64,000 nt of DNA, from assembly GCA_018296165.2 (NCBI GenBank), contig JACKQL020000009.1, forward strand, positions 992,001-1,056,000, written 5' to 3'. Of the stretch, positions 35,820 through 47,551 are shown piece after piece. The stretch comes from Termitomyces sp. T153 (taxonomy: Eukaryota > Basidiomycota > Agaricomycetes > Agaricales > Lyophyllaceae). The notes under the pieces were generated by a model, which had not been told where the DNA came from, did not search any database, and saw only the letters and a program-made list of their open reading frames with translations. A program made the position numbers and the translations under genes. The first letter of the stretch is position 1, and every line of letters begins with the position of its first letter.

Positions 35820-36600
35820 ATGACCCAGCCAACCCCTCCAGCACCTCCCTCTAATGCTTCAAGCCCCCAAGATGATGCCTGGAGTCATTTGCTGCCCCTG
35901 GAGATACAGGTTCAGCTCACTCAAGCCTCCCTTACCTCCTCTACCACTGAACTCACTGGGCTCCATCAAACTTCTAAAGCAGTGTCTCTTTCCCTCCAGG
36001 CCTTCCTGGAATGTCTCCCCTTTGCTCTTACTCCTCCCCCTGGACCCCCAGCAGCTGCAGCAAGATTTGCTTCTGTACCTAGCTTGGAGGTTTCAGCACC
36101 TCACTCTAAACTTCCTCACCCTGCACTCCCTGACATATTTGATGGGGACTGTAGAGTTGGGGAACATTTCCTCCAGTCTTGCATCACCTATATCCAGTTG
36201 AGTAGTGAAGCCTTTGCCTCTGACACCTTGAAAATTGCCTGGGTTCTCTCTTACATAGAGGCAGGCCAAGCCTTCAATGCTCTGGAGGAGTTGAGAGTTT
36301 TTCTGGCTGGATGGAGTTTGAGAAGGAGTTTCAAGCTGAGTTTTTTCCCCTTGACCCCACCAAGAACTGCAGCTCTTCCCTTCAAGACTGACCCCAATAT
36401 AGTTGAGAGAAGTGGTCACTGGATGAGTACATTGACTCTTTCCATGCCTTAGTTGAACAGGCTGGCTATTCAGATGGTCTGCAACTCTGCCTCACCTTCC
36501 ATGACAGACTCCACCCCTCTCTTATGGATCATATTGATAGTATGGCAGAGGGGCACCCAGATGATGAGCATGTCAATACCTAGTACAAGGTGGCATGTGA
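35820..36600 (+). pseudogene. Gypsy-B gag
   Basis: Open for 210 codons (35820-36452), then continues in another frame to about 36600. The capsid core (DIFDGDCRVGEHFLQSCITY, then SSEAFASDTLKIAWVLSY) parallels the Gypsy-A gag line by line, so the two are members of one family. A frame change near 36290 and stops break it. Confidence 0.8.
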
Positions 36601-37029
36601 GCTGGGGTGGACACAACCCTCCACCCTTCCTTTTTCTTGTGGTGGGTTCACCCCCCAAGCCTCTTCTTCCATGCCTGCTCTAGCAGCCCCACAAGCTGGT
36701 GCAACTCTTTCCCTTCCATCCCATGTTGCCCTCTTGCACTCCTTACCCCAAGGAGTCCCAATGGATGTGGATGCCTCCTGACAGTAGTCCTCTACTCTTC
36801 TGCTGTGTTGACACTGTGGAAAGGCAGGTCACTTTGCCTACTACTGTCTCCAAGAGCTAGAAGTCTGCTACTTGTCTGCATCAGCCATTAGAGCAAGAAG
36901 AGCTGCTCATCCAACTCCTGGCAGCAAGGGATGCAATAGGAACCCCCTCTCCTGATGCATCTATAGCTATCCACTCCAATGAGGCAGCCAATGTATTGGA
37001 GAAGGCTTCTGCAGGGTTGGAGGAGGGTT

Positions 37030-40000
37030 TTTAAAAGGGCAACAGATGAAATGTATGCCACTATTGCCTAGTGCTGATCATTTTGCTTCCCTGTCCATAG
37101 AATCAAATATATCTGTTGCTGCTCTTGATACTGCACCCAAAATGATAAGCCCCTCCTCCAACATACAAACTGCCCTCCTAGCTAAAGCTGGAGACACACC
37201 TCTGAACTCATGTCTCAAAATTCCTACATGGGAACACCATCTCCCACATCACTACATTGTTGCTTCCACCCCTTCCACCAACTCTCTGAAGCTACAAGTA
37301 GAAATTGAGATAAAAGACACCTAGCAGACCCAAATTGTGGTTGCCTTGCTTGACAGTGGGGCAACAGGGCTCTTCCTCAACACAGACTATGTGCAATGAC
37401 ACTGTCTCACCACTTGCCCCCTAGCTCTTCCTATTCCTGTGTACAATGTTGATGGCATGCTCAATGAAGCTGGCTATATTTGCTCAGTAGTGGACCTAGT
37501 CCTCTGCTACTAAGACCACTACAAGCAAGCTGCTTTTGTTGTCACTAGTCTGGGGAAGCAAGACATGATCTTGGGGTTCACCTGGCTATGTAAACACAAT
37601 CCTGAGATTGATTGGACAAAGAGTGAGGTTAAGATGAGCTGCTGCCCTTGTTGCATGACTTGTGCAGAAGAAGCCTGTAGGGGGCATAAAGAAAAGGTTC
37701 ATGAGCATGCTGCTATGCACACCTGTTGTGTGGGACATCTCCCTTATGCTGATCTTGACCTCCTAAATCCTCCCCTCTTTGGCATTTCTTTGTAAAAAGG
37801 CCCTCTACAAGGATGTCCAAGGTGTTGGGTGTGAATCTCAAGAGGAAGAGGAAGGCCAAGGGGAATCCACCAGCACTCCAGACCTAGAGTTTCCAGATGA
37901 AGCCATTGAGGTAGGTCATAGGATCTATGCTACAACCCTCTGCCCCTTTCTTACAGTGGCAGAGCTCCAGGCCAGTCAGACTGCTTCTTAGCATCTGACC
38001 AAGGCATTTACAGCAAACTCTCAGCCTAAGCCCTTTCATAGCACAGTTCCTGATCACCTCCATGAGTTTGAGGATGTATTCTCCAAGGCATCCTTCAACT
38101 CACTCCCAGAGCATAAGCAGTGAGATTGTAAGGGCAACCTCTGGAAGCTGTGACTCAATCACACAACTGGCAGAGGGAGATCCAAAGTCTATTTAGTATC
38201 TACAAGAAGTTCTAGAGTTCTAGCTACTCACCTGGCAAAGGGAGATCCAAAGAGAACAGGTCTAAGGATCCCCAATGCTAGTGTTTGGAAAATTTACTCT
38301 AGAGCTTCTGGAAAAAACACCTAACAATAACCAAATCTGGAGTCAGATCAAAAAGTGAAAATCCATTGTAAATGGCCTTGATCTCCAGACTCCCAGCACT
38401 TGACCACCTACCAATAACTGGAAAACAGCCCTTAGTTGAAAGTACTTGTGGTCCAAAGATGGGAGGCATACAATGAGCAGTAGGCCTGGAATACAGGAAA
38501 CAATCCAGGGGTCTGGTAAGAGGCCATGTGGAAGGGGCAACACTTGTCAGAATTACAGACAGAGAAGTGGTGCAGCCTGAGGGCTAGAACTGATACTAGC
38601 AGATAGGGAAAGCAAAGGAGAATAAAGGCAAACTATAAGGAGGGATAACAGAATAAAGGGGAAATGGAACTTTCCCTGACAGGGATCATGCAATTGAGCT
38701 GATACCAGATGCAGAACCCTCCAGCTGCAAGGTCTACCCACTTGCACCCTGTGAGCAGGATGAGCTGGATGCATTCCTACAGGAAGATCTCAGCTCTGGA
38801 TAGATATGACCCTCTAAGTCCCCAATGGCCTCCCCAGTCTTTTTCATTAAGAAGAAGGATGGGTCTCTTCATCTGGTTTAGGACTATCAAGTCTTGAATG
38901 CAATGATGGTGAAGAATCACTATCCTTTGTCACTCATCTCAGAACTTGTCAACAACCTTTGAGGTGCATACTAATTCACCAAGTTGGATGTCTATTGGAG
39001 CTACAACAATGTATGCATCAAGGAGGGAGATGAGTAGAAGGCAGCATTTCACACCAATTGTGGACTCTTTGGACCTCTGGTGATGTTCTTTGGCCTCACA
39101 AACAGCCTAGCCACTTTCCAGACAACAATGGATGACATCTTCTGTGACCTGTTTGTGAAAGGTGTTGTTTGTGTGTATCTTGATGATATCCTCATTTACA
39201 CTAAAACTGTGGAGGAGCATTGCTAGGTGACATGCATTGTCTTGGAATGCCTCTGCCAACACCAGCTCTATTTAAAGCCTGAGAAATGTGAATTTGAGCA
39301 GACTAAGGTAGAGTACCTAGGATTGATCATCTCACATGGAATGGCTGAGATTGACCCCATTAAAGTGGCAGGTGTAGCAGAGTGGAGTACAGGCCTTCTT
39401 AGGTTTGTCAACTTTTACCAGAGGTTCATACAGGATTTCTCCCACCATACATATCCCCTCTTCAACCTCATAGGCAAGGATGCAGCATGGCAATGGGAGC
39501 CCACACAGCAACCTGCCTTTGATACCCTCAAACAAGCTGTTACCTCAAAGCCTGTCCTCCTGTTTCTGGATAATGACTCTCCCTTCTGAGTCAAAGCAGA
39601 TAGCTCAGACTTTGCCATGGGAGCAGTCCTCCCCCAGCAGTCAAAGGAGGATGGCAAGTGGCATCCAGTAGCCTTCTACTCCAAAAGCCTTAATGCAGTA
39701 GAACAGAACTACAAGATCCATGACAAGAAGATGCTTGCCATTATTTGGTTCTGTGAAGAATGGCAGCATTTTCTTGAGGGCACACAGCATAAGTTTGAAG
39801 TCTGGATGGACCACAAGAACCTAGAGTACTTCCACATGGCTAAGAAGCTAAATTGACATCAAGCTTGGTGGTCCTGTATCTGGCCAACTTTGACTTCTCA
39901 CTGTATCACAAACCAGGACAGAGCATGGGCAAACTGGATGCATTGTCCAGGTGGGCTGACCATGGCACAGAGGCAGGGGATAATAACAACATTGTCCTCC

Positions 40001-41230
40001 TCAAGCCAGAGCTCTTTACTATCTGTGCTTTAGAAGGGATTGTGTGTGGTCCAAGGGGACAAGGCAAACATCCTCAGAGACATCCAAAGAGAGAACTGGG
40101 AGGGTGCACAAGAGGATGCTGTTGCCCAGGCTGCACAGGCCCTATGAGCTTGACAAGCAAGTGGATTTAAGTCTGTGTATACAGATGAGTAGTGCCTTTA
40201 GGATGGACTTCTGACCTTCCAAGGACACATCTATGTGCCTAACATTCTAGAACTTTGCTGATGCATTGTGGAGCAACATCATGACTCTCAAGTAGCTGGA
40301 CATCCTGGGAGGTGAAAGATGTTGGAGCTGGTGTCCCAGAATTACTAGTGGTCTCAAATCTCCTAATATGTAGGCACCCACACTAGCACCTGTGATCTCT
40401 GCCTCTGCACCAAGCCTCACTGCCAGGTACCCATGGGGCAGCTCCACCCTCTCCCTATTCCAACTGCTTGCTGGAGTGTTGCATCTATAGATTTCATTGT
40501 GGAACTCGCAGATGCTCATGGATACAATGCAGTGATGGTAGTGGTGGACCTCTATGGTAAACAAGCCCACTTCATCCCTACCTACACAACATGCTCTGCC
40601 TTGGGAGTGGCTAGTCTGTATTGCAAGAATGTCTAGAAGCTCCATGGTCTATCAGATGGGTATGTCTCTGACTGGGGCCTCCAGCTTGTAGCAGAGTTCA
40701 CCTAGAAACTGTATTGCCTGCTGGGAGTGAAGCTCTATACCACCACAGCCTACCACTCTTAGTCAGATAGACAGATGGACTTTGTTAATCAGGAACTGGA
40801 ACAGTATCTCTGCCTTTTTTATAATGAGAGGCAGGATGACTGGGATGAGCTCCTGCCAGATGCTGAGACAACAACCATGTTCACTTTTCCATGCAGATAA
40901 TGCTCTTCTTCCTGGACACTGGCAGGCATCATTCTCAGAGGGGAATTTGAGCCTCAGGCATGCCCCTCTGAGAATGACTCCATCAACAAGCTTGTGGACA
41001 GGATGAAGAGGGTGTAGGAAGAGGCAAAAGTGGCTTTGGTGAAGGCCAAGGAGGACATGGCATGGTACTATGATTGCTATTGGACACCAGCCCCAGTTTA
41101 CAAGCCTGAAGACTGTGTACAGGGTAGGGCACTACAAGTGCATGTATCAGACATTGTAGTGGAACATGTTTTGTATTGTATGCTACATGTCCAGCAGAGT
41201 CCTCTGCATTGTAGTGGAAGTTAACAATGC
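37030..41230 (+). pseudogene. Gypsy-B pol: protease, RT, RNase H, integrase
   Basis: Protease with LLDSGATGLF near 37345 and DMILGFTWL near 37567. RT from about 38820 (SPVFFIKKKDGSLHLV, FTKLDVYWSYNN, VYLDDILIYT with both catalytic aspartates near 39180, then KPEKCEF and EYLGLIIS). RNase H at 39590-39856 (KADSSDFAMGAVL, HDKKMLAIIWFCEEW). Integrase at about 40240-40990 (ASIDFIVELADAHGYNAVM, then SDWGLQLVAEFT, then TTTAYHS), with a tail region to 41130. Many stops, plus an LTR inserted at 38127-38681. Confidence 0.85.
38127..38681 (-). repeat. Solo LTR of the Gypsy-B family inserted in Gypsy-B pol
   Basis: 555 bp in reverse orientation, starting TGTAAGGGC and ending CCCTGACA. The flanks GAGAT (38122-38126) and GGGAT (38682-38686) form a 5-bp duplication with one G/A change. 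The pol frame reads HKQ before it and HAIELIP after it, which fits insertion into an intact frame. At 555 bp it is longer than the 394-bp 5' LTR. Confidence 0.75.
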
Positions 41231-41779
41231 TATATCAGCAATGATGCCATTGCAATGTTACAATGTGTCATCATAAACACTCTGAGTGGACATCTTTGAC
41301 TGCCCTCTTAGTTCATGGGAGTTGTACATTGTATTGTTATCAATGGTATCAGCAGACAGCCACTGTTTGCTTTCCATTGTTATATCACATCCATTGCAAA
41401 AAGTGGTTTTGTGAGTGGGTGTGTGCCATCATATAACTCTTTCTGTTGTCTCCACTTTCTGTTGCTATATGACATCCATTGCTAAAAGCAGTTCTGCTAG
41501 CCAGCTTTTTTGGCCACTCCATTGTTGATTTTTTTGTCTGTCACCAGATCCTGTCATAAAATCATATCCATTACAGATGCATTGCCATTCAAAAGCTCTT
41601 GGTTTGTCTGTATAGATATCTGTCAAAGTGTTAGGCTTGGGAAACCATCATGGATGCATTTTTGTAGGAGCAAGAAGCCATCATGGAATCATTCATCCAT
41701 TGCAAGCCTAGTGGAAATGACTATGCCAATGATTGGGGCACTCTGCAAATGATTCATCAAAATATCATTCTTAGTACAG
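41231..41779. other. CpG-poor spacer
   Basis: No gene. Phrases of the CATCCATTGC type recur at about 41388, 41470 and 41567, suggesting a degraded tandem repeat of about 80-100 bp. Confidence 0.35.
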
Positions 41780-42590
41780 TATCATGGCTTAGTGGTCCAA
41801 AATGCTATCAGGTTATACTTCTCTCTGTCAGGTTGAGGTTTCAACTCCCTGATCTGACAATTGCCTACTGATTTAGTCTTTTATTTTATTTATTGCACTT
41901 TTTCTTCTGTGCTCTAACTGATGTTGAGGCACACTCTGAAGCAAAATGCTCTTATGGTTTGGGTATTCAGGCTGGCTACCTGCCAAATACTTGATTGCTA
42001 TAGTGCTCTACAGATGCTCTTGATTTGCTTGATATAGCAGGCCCATGTGGCTTAATGGGTTTGAATGTTAGAGGTCTGCTGATGTCTGCAGCCTCATATG
42101 CTTAAGGCTGAGGGTTCAAATCCCTTGCTTGACATTCTAGTACAGAAACTTTCTTTAGTCATCATTTTAATCAACCATTGTTTGTTTCATAATTAACTTG
42201 CCTGATATAACAGGCCCTTGTGGTTTAATGGGTTAGAACATTAGAGCTCTGGCAATGTCTGCAGTCTCATATGCTCAGGTTGAGGGTTCAAATCCCTTGC
42301 TTGACATTTGTGGTCTATAAATCTGTTTTTAATTGTCCACTCTTTGCTACAACATATGCTTGTAGCCAGCTTATCTTTCCAAAGCACTATGCTTTAGTGG
42401 TTTGAATTCCTTGCTTGACATTCTGTAGTTGACAAAAGGTTTTTTAGTCATCATTTCAATTGTTTGTTCCAACAAATGCTTATAATGATGTCTTATTATG
42501 AGCCACCATGGTTCAGTGGTTTGGATTGTTGGTTAAGCCACACTCTAACCATCAAGCCTAGAGTTCAACTCCCTCCCTTGACCTAGCAAT
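41780..42590 (+). repeat. Array of tRNA-like (SINE-type) modules
   Basis: Five modules carry a pol III A-box-like and B-box-like pair at tRNA spacing, or a remnant of it: 41780-41858 (TGGCTTAGTGG / GGTTTCAACTCC), 42041-42124 (TGGCTTAATGGG / GGTTCAAATCCC), 42214-42300 (TGGTTTAATGGG / GGTTCAAATCCC), 42386-42420 (A box only, shortened), and 42501-42585 (TGGTTCAGTGG / AGTTCAACTCCC). The middle copies are about 173 bp apart and share the tail CTTGCTTGACATT and T-rich ends. They look derived from a class II tRNA (Leu or Ser). None folds as a convincing functional tRNA, so I call them SINE units. Confidence 0.6.
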
Positions 42591-42712
42591 TTGCAATGAT
42601 CTTTTTTCTGTTTGATTTCCACTATTCCACATAACATTTGAATGCTTTAAATGTTTTGTAGCTTCAAGTTTTGTAAATTCCTGCAGGTGCACCACTTTTC
42701 CCTAGTGGCCTG

Positions 42713-42877
42713 GTCCAGTGTATACCTATTTCCACTGCCAGAGGCCTTCCAGCAGCAGCTGCCAGTAGTCCAGTGTATACCTATCTTCATTGTCAGAGGC
42801 CTTCTGGCCACAGCTGCCAGTGGTCCAGTGTATACCTATTTCTGCTACCAGAGGCCTTCCAGCAGCAGTCCTTCTGT
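42713..42877 (+). repeat. Three tandem 55-bp repeats
   Basis: Units begin GTCCAGTGTATACCTAT at 42713, 42768 and 42823 and contain CAGAGGCCTTC. No gene context is evident. Confidence 0.85.
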
Positions 42878-43430
42878 CAGTGCTTGGGAATCCAGTGTGC
42901 CCATTTTCCCTGGCACCACAGTGTACTCTCATTTCTCCTATCAGCAGTGTGGCTGCAGCATCTTTTTTGCATCTTTTCTCTTCATATTTACAGGGATTCT
43001 ATCTACATTAATGGCTCCATCCTCCAACTTCTGCTTCCAAATCCAAGAAGAAAGCAGTGTTGCTTATATACTCAAAGTTAAGTGGTGTATATGGATCCTC
43101 TGGAAGGGTTCCTATAAGACTTGATGTCATGCTTGATGAGGTTGAAGTTTCTGAGAGAACATCAGAAATGTCAGCAAAGTTGGCTGGGGTGAAAGGGCCA
43201 ACAGGCCTACATCCACCATGATCTCTTGCTCACCAGAAAGCTTGTTCTATTAGAAACAATTAGGTCTGCCAGATAAATGATGCAGATTGACTCATGTTTC
43301 TAGTACAGCATCTCAATGTGTCTCTTGTCCTCATGTGGTGTTACTCTTTCATCATATCTTTTCCACTCCTCCACATCATTCCCCTGAGGAATAGAGGGAG
43401 TACCAGATGAACTTTCATCATCCAGTGGAG
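42878..43430. other. CpG-poor spacer
   Basis: Nothing recognised. It lies downstream, in the minus sense, of the acidic-repeat reading frame. Confidence 0.35.
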
Positions 43431-44352
43431 TCAAGTGGGCCAGTCCATGTTTGGTATCCATTGCAAAGTCACTGTCCAATGGATGTGAATCATGATCTGG
43501 AATGAATAGAGATGGTGCAGAATCACTTCCATTGCAGAAATTAGTGATAGTCCTGGTGGAATGATGAGGGGGGGGATCTCTCCAGCAGGTTGGTCTGCTA
43601 TGCAGATGTATGTCATATTTGCTGGTACATTATCTGCAGATCTGGCAATTGAAGTTCCATTGTTAGATCCAGCATCCAATGCAATGAAAAGGGAAGGAAG
43701 ACTATTATCCCTCAGTACATTGCCATTGTCAGATAACACCTCCTTGTCAGACTTGTCATCCATTGCCATAAACAGAGGAGGAAGCCCACCATCATTCAGT
43801 TCACCTCTACTGTCAGCCCTGTCACTGCTGTCAGACTCATCATCTGTCACCATAAACAGAGGAGGAAGCCTACTGTCATCCAGCTCCCCTCCACTGTCTG
43901 ACCCATTGTTTGATGCATGCAATGAAGAGTGGTGGGAGGTATTCCTCATCTGATCCACTTTCCTCAGCATGAAACAGAGGTGGAATGTTGTTGAACTGGT
44001 ATGGCTCAAAAGTCATACCCCTGAGGTCTGGATCATCAAACAATGGATTCTCAACATCCATCTGTTCCTCATCACTTTGTGCTAGTGAGAAGAAGCTTTT
44101 CTGAACAAGGGAAATGGGATAAGAAAGTGATTGAGACTGTGCTTGTGCTTAAATAGCAGATGATTTCTTTATAGGGTGATAGATGAGCCCAGGATTCTTC
44201 CTAGTTTTAAGGAAAAGGTGGTGGAATGGGTGGCATGGATTGGAAGGATCAATAGCCTTGTCAAGCATTGATGGAGGCCATGCAAGTGATTGAGTGTCAG
44301 GCACAGAGGTTGGAGAGGCATAGTAAAATGGTATTGCACCATTGCTACTCAT
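43431..44352 (-). CDS. Acidic repeat protein with LPPLF motifs, probably element-encoded
   Basis: Minus-strand frames at 44149-44352, 43876-44061 and 43431-44009 form one likely gene with a frame change near 43910-43930. Its middle is a tandem of 28-residue (84-bp) units, each with a short LPPLF or IPPLF motif followed by a Ser/Asp/Glu-rich stretch such as VTDDESDSSDRADSRGELND. I count five motifs (IPPLF, LPPLF three times, LPSLF). It stays open for 192 codons in DNA that is otherwise riddled with stops. It lies just downstream of the KDZ transposase on the same strand, so it may belong to that element. I know no family for it. The hydrophobic motif on an acidic backbone resembles a docking or activation segment, but that is inference. 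Confidence 0.45.
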
Positions 44353-44836
44353 GTCATGGAATTTGTGATTGAGTCAATACCAGTGAGTTCTCCTAAGTGT
44401 GACAGCACAATAGAATCAGCACTGGAGTGGTGAGCAGAGCCAAATCCAGTGGACAGACTTGAAAATTGGTGAATTAGGTAATTTGCTGTCAACAGGGATT
44501 TTGGTCCAGCTGCTGATCAGAACTTATCTAGAGCCAAGAGGGCTTTTCAGTGGACACTGCTTTGGCTTGACAATTCTTCATTGTGAATTGCATTTTGATG
44601 GATGAGGAGACAACCCTTGGCAGTCTCATCATTTAAGTGCTTGGTCTTCATACCTATATAGTTCCACCAATCACAGCCATCCCAATGTACAACTTAACCT
44701 GGATGGGTGGGAACTGCCCATGCCTGAAAGGACTCCTGGACTTCTTGAGAGATGTCATCTCTGTCTGCCAGAGGGTGCCAACAGCTCAGACACATGATGA
44801 GGTCTGGAACATTGTAATTGATGTTGTTTAATGCTG

Positions 44837-47345
44837 CTATACCCAGATATAGGAGAATATAGTTCTGGCCCAAACATCAGATAAACTCCATTGCAATCCA
44901 AGACACCTTACCAATTCTTTATCCAGGTGTTGTAACATCCACCTATGATCCTTGTGTTCCTCAAGGTTGCTATAAATGGCAAGTGCTGTTTGCACCTGTG
45001 ATTCAACATAAAATATCAGGTTTTGGAGACCCAGTAACTGTTGGTCAACTGAGGCTTGGGTTTGTAGAGCAGCAGTAGAGGCCATGTCAGAGTGCAAAGC
45101 TATAAGGATTTGGCACAGTTATGAGCTAGTAGCTGGGGAAATTAGGACTTTTACAGCAGCAGAATCAATGATGTAGACTACATGTGACATTGTCCCAAAG
45201 TAGTAAGGTTGCAAATCTGCTATGGAAAGGGCAGTTCCAGTTGGCATGGTGGATGGGATGTGCATGGCAAATCCAGTATATATGGCATAATCAGTCATTT
45301 GTTCATCCCATTGGACTCTCTATTACAAAGGTGTTATTGCCCTTTGAGGAGGTGTAAAATCATTGTATATCCTTCTAAACTTATGAGTTGCCAAAGAACT
45401 CAGTTCATGCCACATGGCCACCTTTTTGTCAGCATATGCTTGGAGGCCTTTTTTCTTAGCTGACATGCCCCTCTTGAACCAGATTTCTGCCTGCTTAAGG
45501 AAATAGCAAACAGTCCATTCCATTTCACTGGTCATAAGCTGACATTCTTCTGTCCATCTGTTTTGTTGTGCTCTTGCACAGAGGTAGTGCACCTGATGGA
45601 CTGGTGAGATTGGTTATAAATTTGATACCAGCAAATCAAAGAGGAAAGTGGGCCAATGCATTGACAACAAATGAATGGATATGGTGAATGAACAGGATCA
45701 GCAGGCAGATTGAGAATGATACAACAGATATCTGAGCAGAAAGCAACTTACATTCACAGAGAGTTTCAGGGTCATCTTCCATATCTGGATTAGCTTGCCA
45801 TATCCAGGAAACCTTTATTTTTGATGATCCAGAAATATTTGGATCATGTATAGCCATGCTTGCCACAAGATCCACTTTTTGCAGAAGATGATATTTTTTA
45901 TCAAATCAGAATCTATGCCTAATCACATAAGAGCACTGCAACATTTTCCATATGCCCTGGCTACAATGGAAATGGCTGCCTGAATTTTGTCAACTAATGC
46001 TCTGGCTTGGGTTTTGACACTTTTGCTTGGAGCAACCCAGACAATATGACAATACATGAAAGATTTTTTGGCAATGAGCTCTTAGAGTGCTTGAATATGC
46101 CTGTTCTGAGCAATCACCAGCAATTGTTGATGGCAAGGATATTTCAAAGTCTTCTGGTGCAGTGGAATCCAGTTCCATCAGTGGATCTGGTCCAGCTAGC
46201 AGGTTCACTGCCAGATATGGTGATGTTGCATTGTGATCTGACATTTTTTCATCAAATGCACCAGGAATCTCATCCACCCCAAGTGGTGTAGTCCTTTGTG
46301 AATTGGAAGAATAACCATGCTTAGCTTAGGAAGCAGCCAGAACATTCAGTTGAACCCTTAACAATTCTCTTTCTGCTTCAACCTTTTGTTGCTCATCTTC
46401 TCATGCCTGCCAACTCATCCAACAGACATGGTCTTGCAATGCAATCCTGACATAACACTTAGTGTAACAGTGGTGAAACTATCTGGGTTTAACTCACTGT
46501 TGTTCTTTAGTGTCAAGTGCAAGTTGGATCCAGAATGTATCAATATCTGGCATCTGGCCCCTGGCTTCTGATCTGGTGTCTGCCAGATTACCACCATGTC
46601 TTGCTTGGAGGCCTATGGTCTGAGCCTTAAGGATGTCCATTGCCTTTTTGTCTTGGTCCCTCAGACTTTCAGCAATGGTGATCTCAGCCTCCCAGCTTGA
46701 TAACAGTTTTGCTGAGATTCCCATGGACTGTTCAGCAAAATAATGAACAGCAGCCTCCCTCATCTCAATGGCTGTCAAGTATTTCTGGCATAGGGAAGGA
46801 ACCATATCAAGTAACTTCTTCCAGTTGGAATCACATATATGATCATCAAGGATTTCCACCCAATGTGCAAGAGTAGCAGTTGTGCCATCTGTGAAACTTC
46901 ATTGAGAGTAGACTAAAGACTTTCAATTATCTCCCTAGCAATGTGGCCAACTCTTGGAATAAATGATGGGGCAAAGTGGAAAAAGCAATTTTCTTTGTGG
47001 CCATGGACATGAAGGAGGCCAATTGCATAGTCAACCAGTAGATTATCTGGTCAAACTTCCCCTGCCTCTGCTAATTGTTCAAAAAACTTGACACACCACT
47101 GGCATGCTATATCATATACCAGCAAGAGATGCTTAATAGATTCCATGTTAGTTGTCTTCAGTGCACATGTGTTAGAAAAGTCTGTATACACTTGGCCTTC
47201 ACCACAGGTGAAGTTTGTTGTGCTGTTGGGAGCAAAGCAGCCATGGCAGGTGCATGCTGTTGCAACAACTCCAATAATGTCACATGATTTGTTCAATAGA
47301 AGTGCCTTTTTGATGGCCTTGAATGTGTTTTCACAAGGAGCTCCC
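44837..47345 (-). pseudogene. KDZ (Kyakuja-Dileera-Zisupton) transposase
   Basis: Fragments in several frames match the KDZ DNA transposase in order. The core at 47051-47296 has CDIIGVVATACTCHGCFAP and LLLVYDIACQWCVKFFEQL (catalytic-type aspartate in YDIACQ), followed by YAIGLLHVHGHKENCFFHFAP at about 46970-47030. At 46494-46859 the helical part has TAIEMREAAVHYF. At 45323-45592 is RWTEECQLMTSEMEWTVCYF, and at 44837-45097 the C-terminal end. The upstream zinc-binding part is not recognised. Frame changes and CpG loss show that it is dead. KDZ elements are abundant in Agaricomycetes and have been linked to TET/JBP genes; I see no TET/JBP motif here. Confidence 0.7.
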
Positions 47346-47354
47346 TAGTGATGG

Positions 47355-47445
47355 ATCCACCAGATGGCTGGAGTGGAAGACAATAGTGGATGGCAGATGG
47401 TGGATAGCAGACAGTGGATGGTGGATATCAGATGGCAGATGCAGG
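47355..47445. repeat. TGGATGGCAGA-type minisatellite
   Basis: A degenerate run of GTGGATGGCAGATGGTGGATA-like phrases over about 90 bp, between the KDZ region and the next gypsy fragment. Confidence 0.6.
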
Positions 47446-47551
47446 CAATTTGAATGCAAACATTGATAGTGAATCAATAATGGCACATGTTAGCAATCTG
47501 AGGAATGGTTGCTAGTGACATAAGCAAGTTAGGAGGAATGGCTTGTGAAAG

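Larger units (their letters stand above)
35308..41230 (+). mobile_element. Ty3/gypsy retrotransposon, degenerate (Gypsy-B)
   Basis: The 5' LTR (35308-35701), leader, gag (from 35820), then protease, RT, RNase H and integrase in Ty3/gypsy order, fading near 41.2 kb. No 3' LTR was found. A solo LTR of its own family sits inside pol (38127-38681). Stops of the CAG to TAG and TGG to TAG or TGA kind are frequent. CpG is almost absent. Confidence 0.85.

Noticed and set aside
38343..38774. Leucine-rich minus-strand frames as membrane proteins
   Set aside because: They lie in the inserted Gypsy-B-family LTR and antisense to pol.
42041..42300. Functional tRNA genes
   Set aside because: A and B boxes are present, but the acceptor ends do not pair convincingly and the anticodon arms are not clean. 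SINE-type derivatives fit better.
43561..43953. A 130-codon serine-rich plus-strand frame
   Set aside because: It is the antisense shadow of the acidic-repeat frame. The minus-strand reading has a proper start context and lies on the same strand as the KDZ gene, so I prefer it, though the repeat keeps both strands open.
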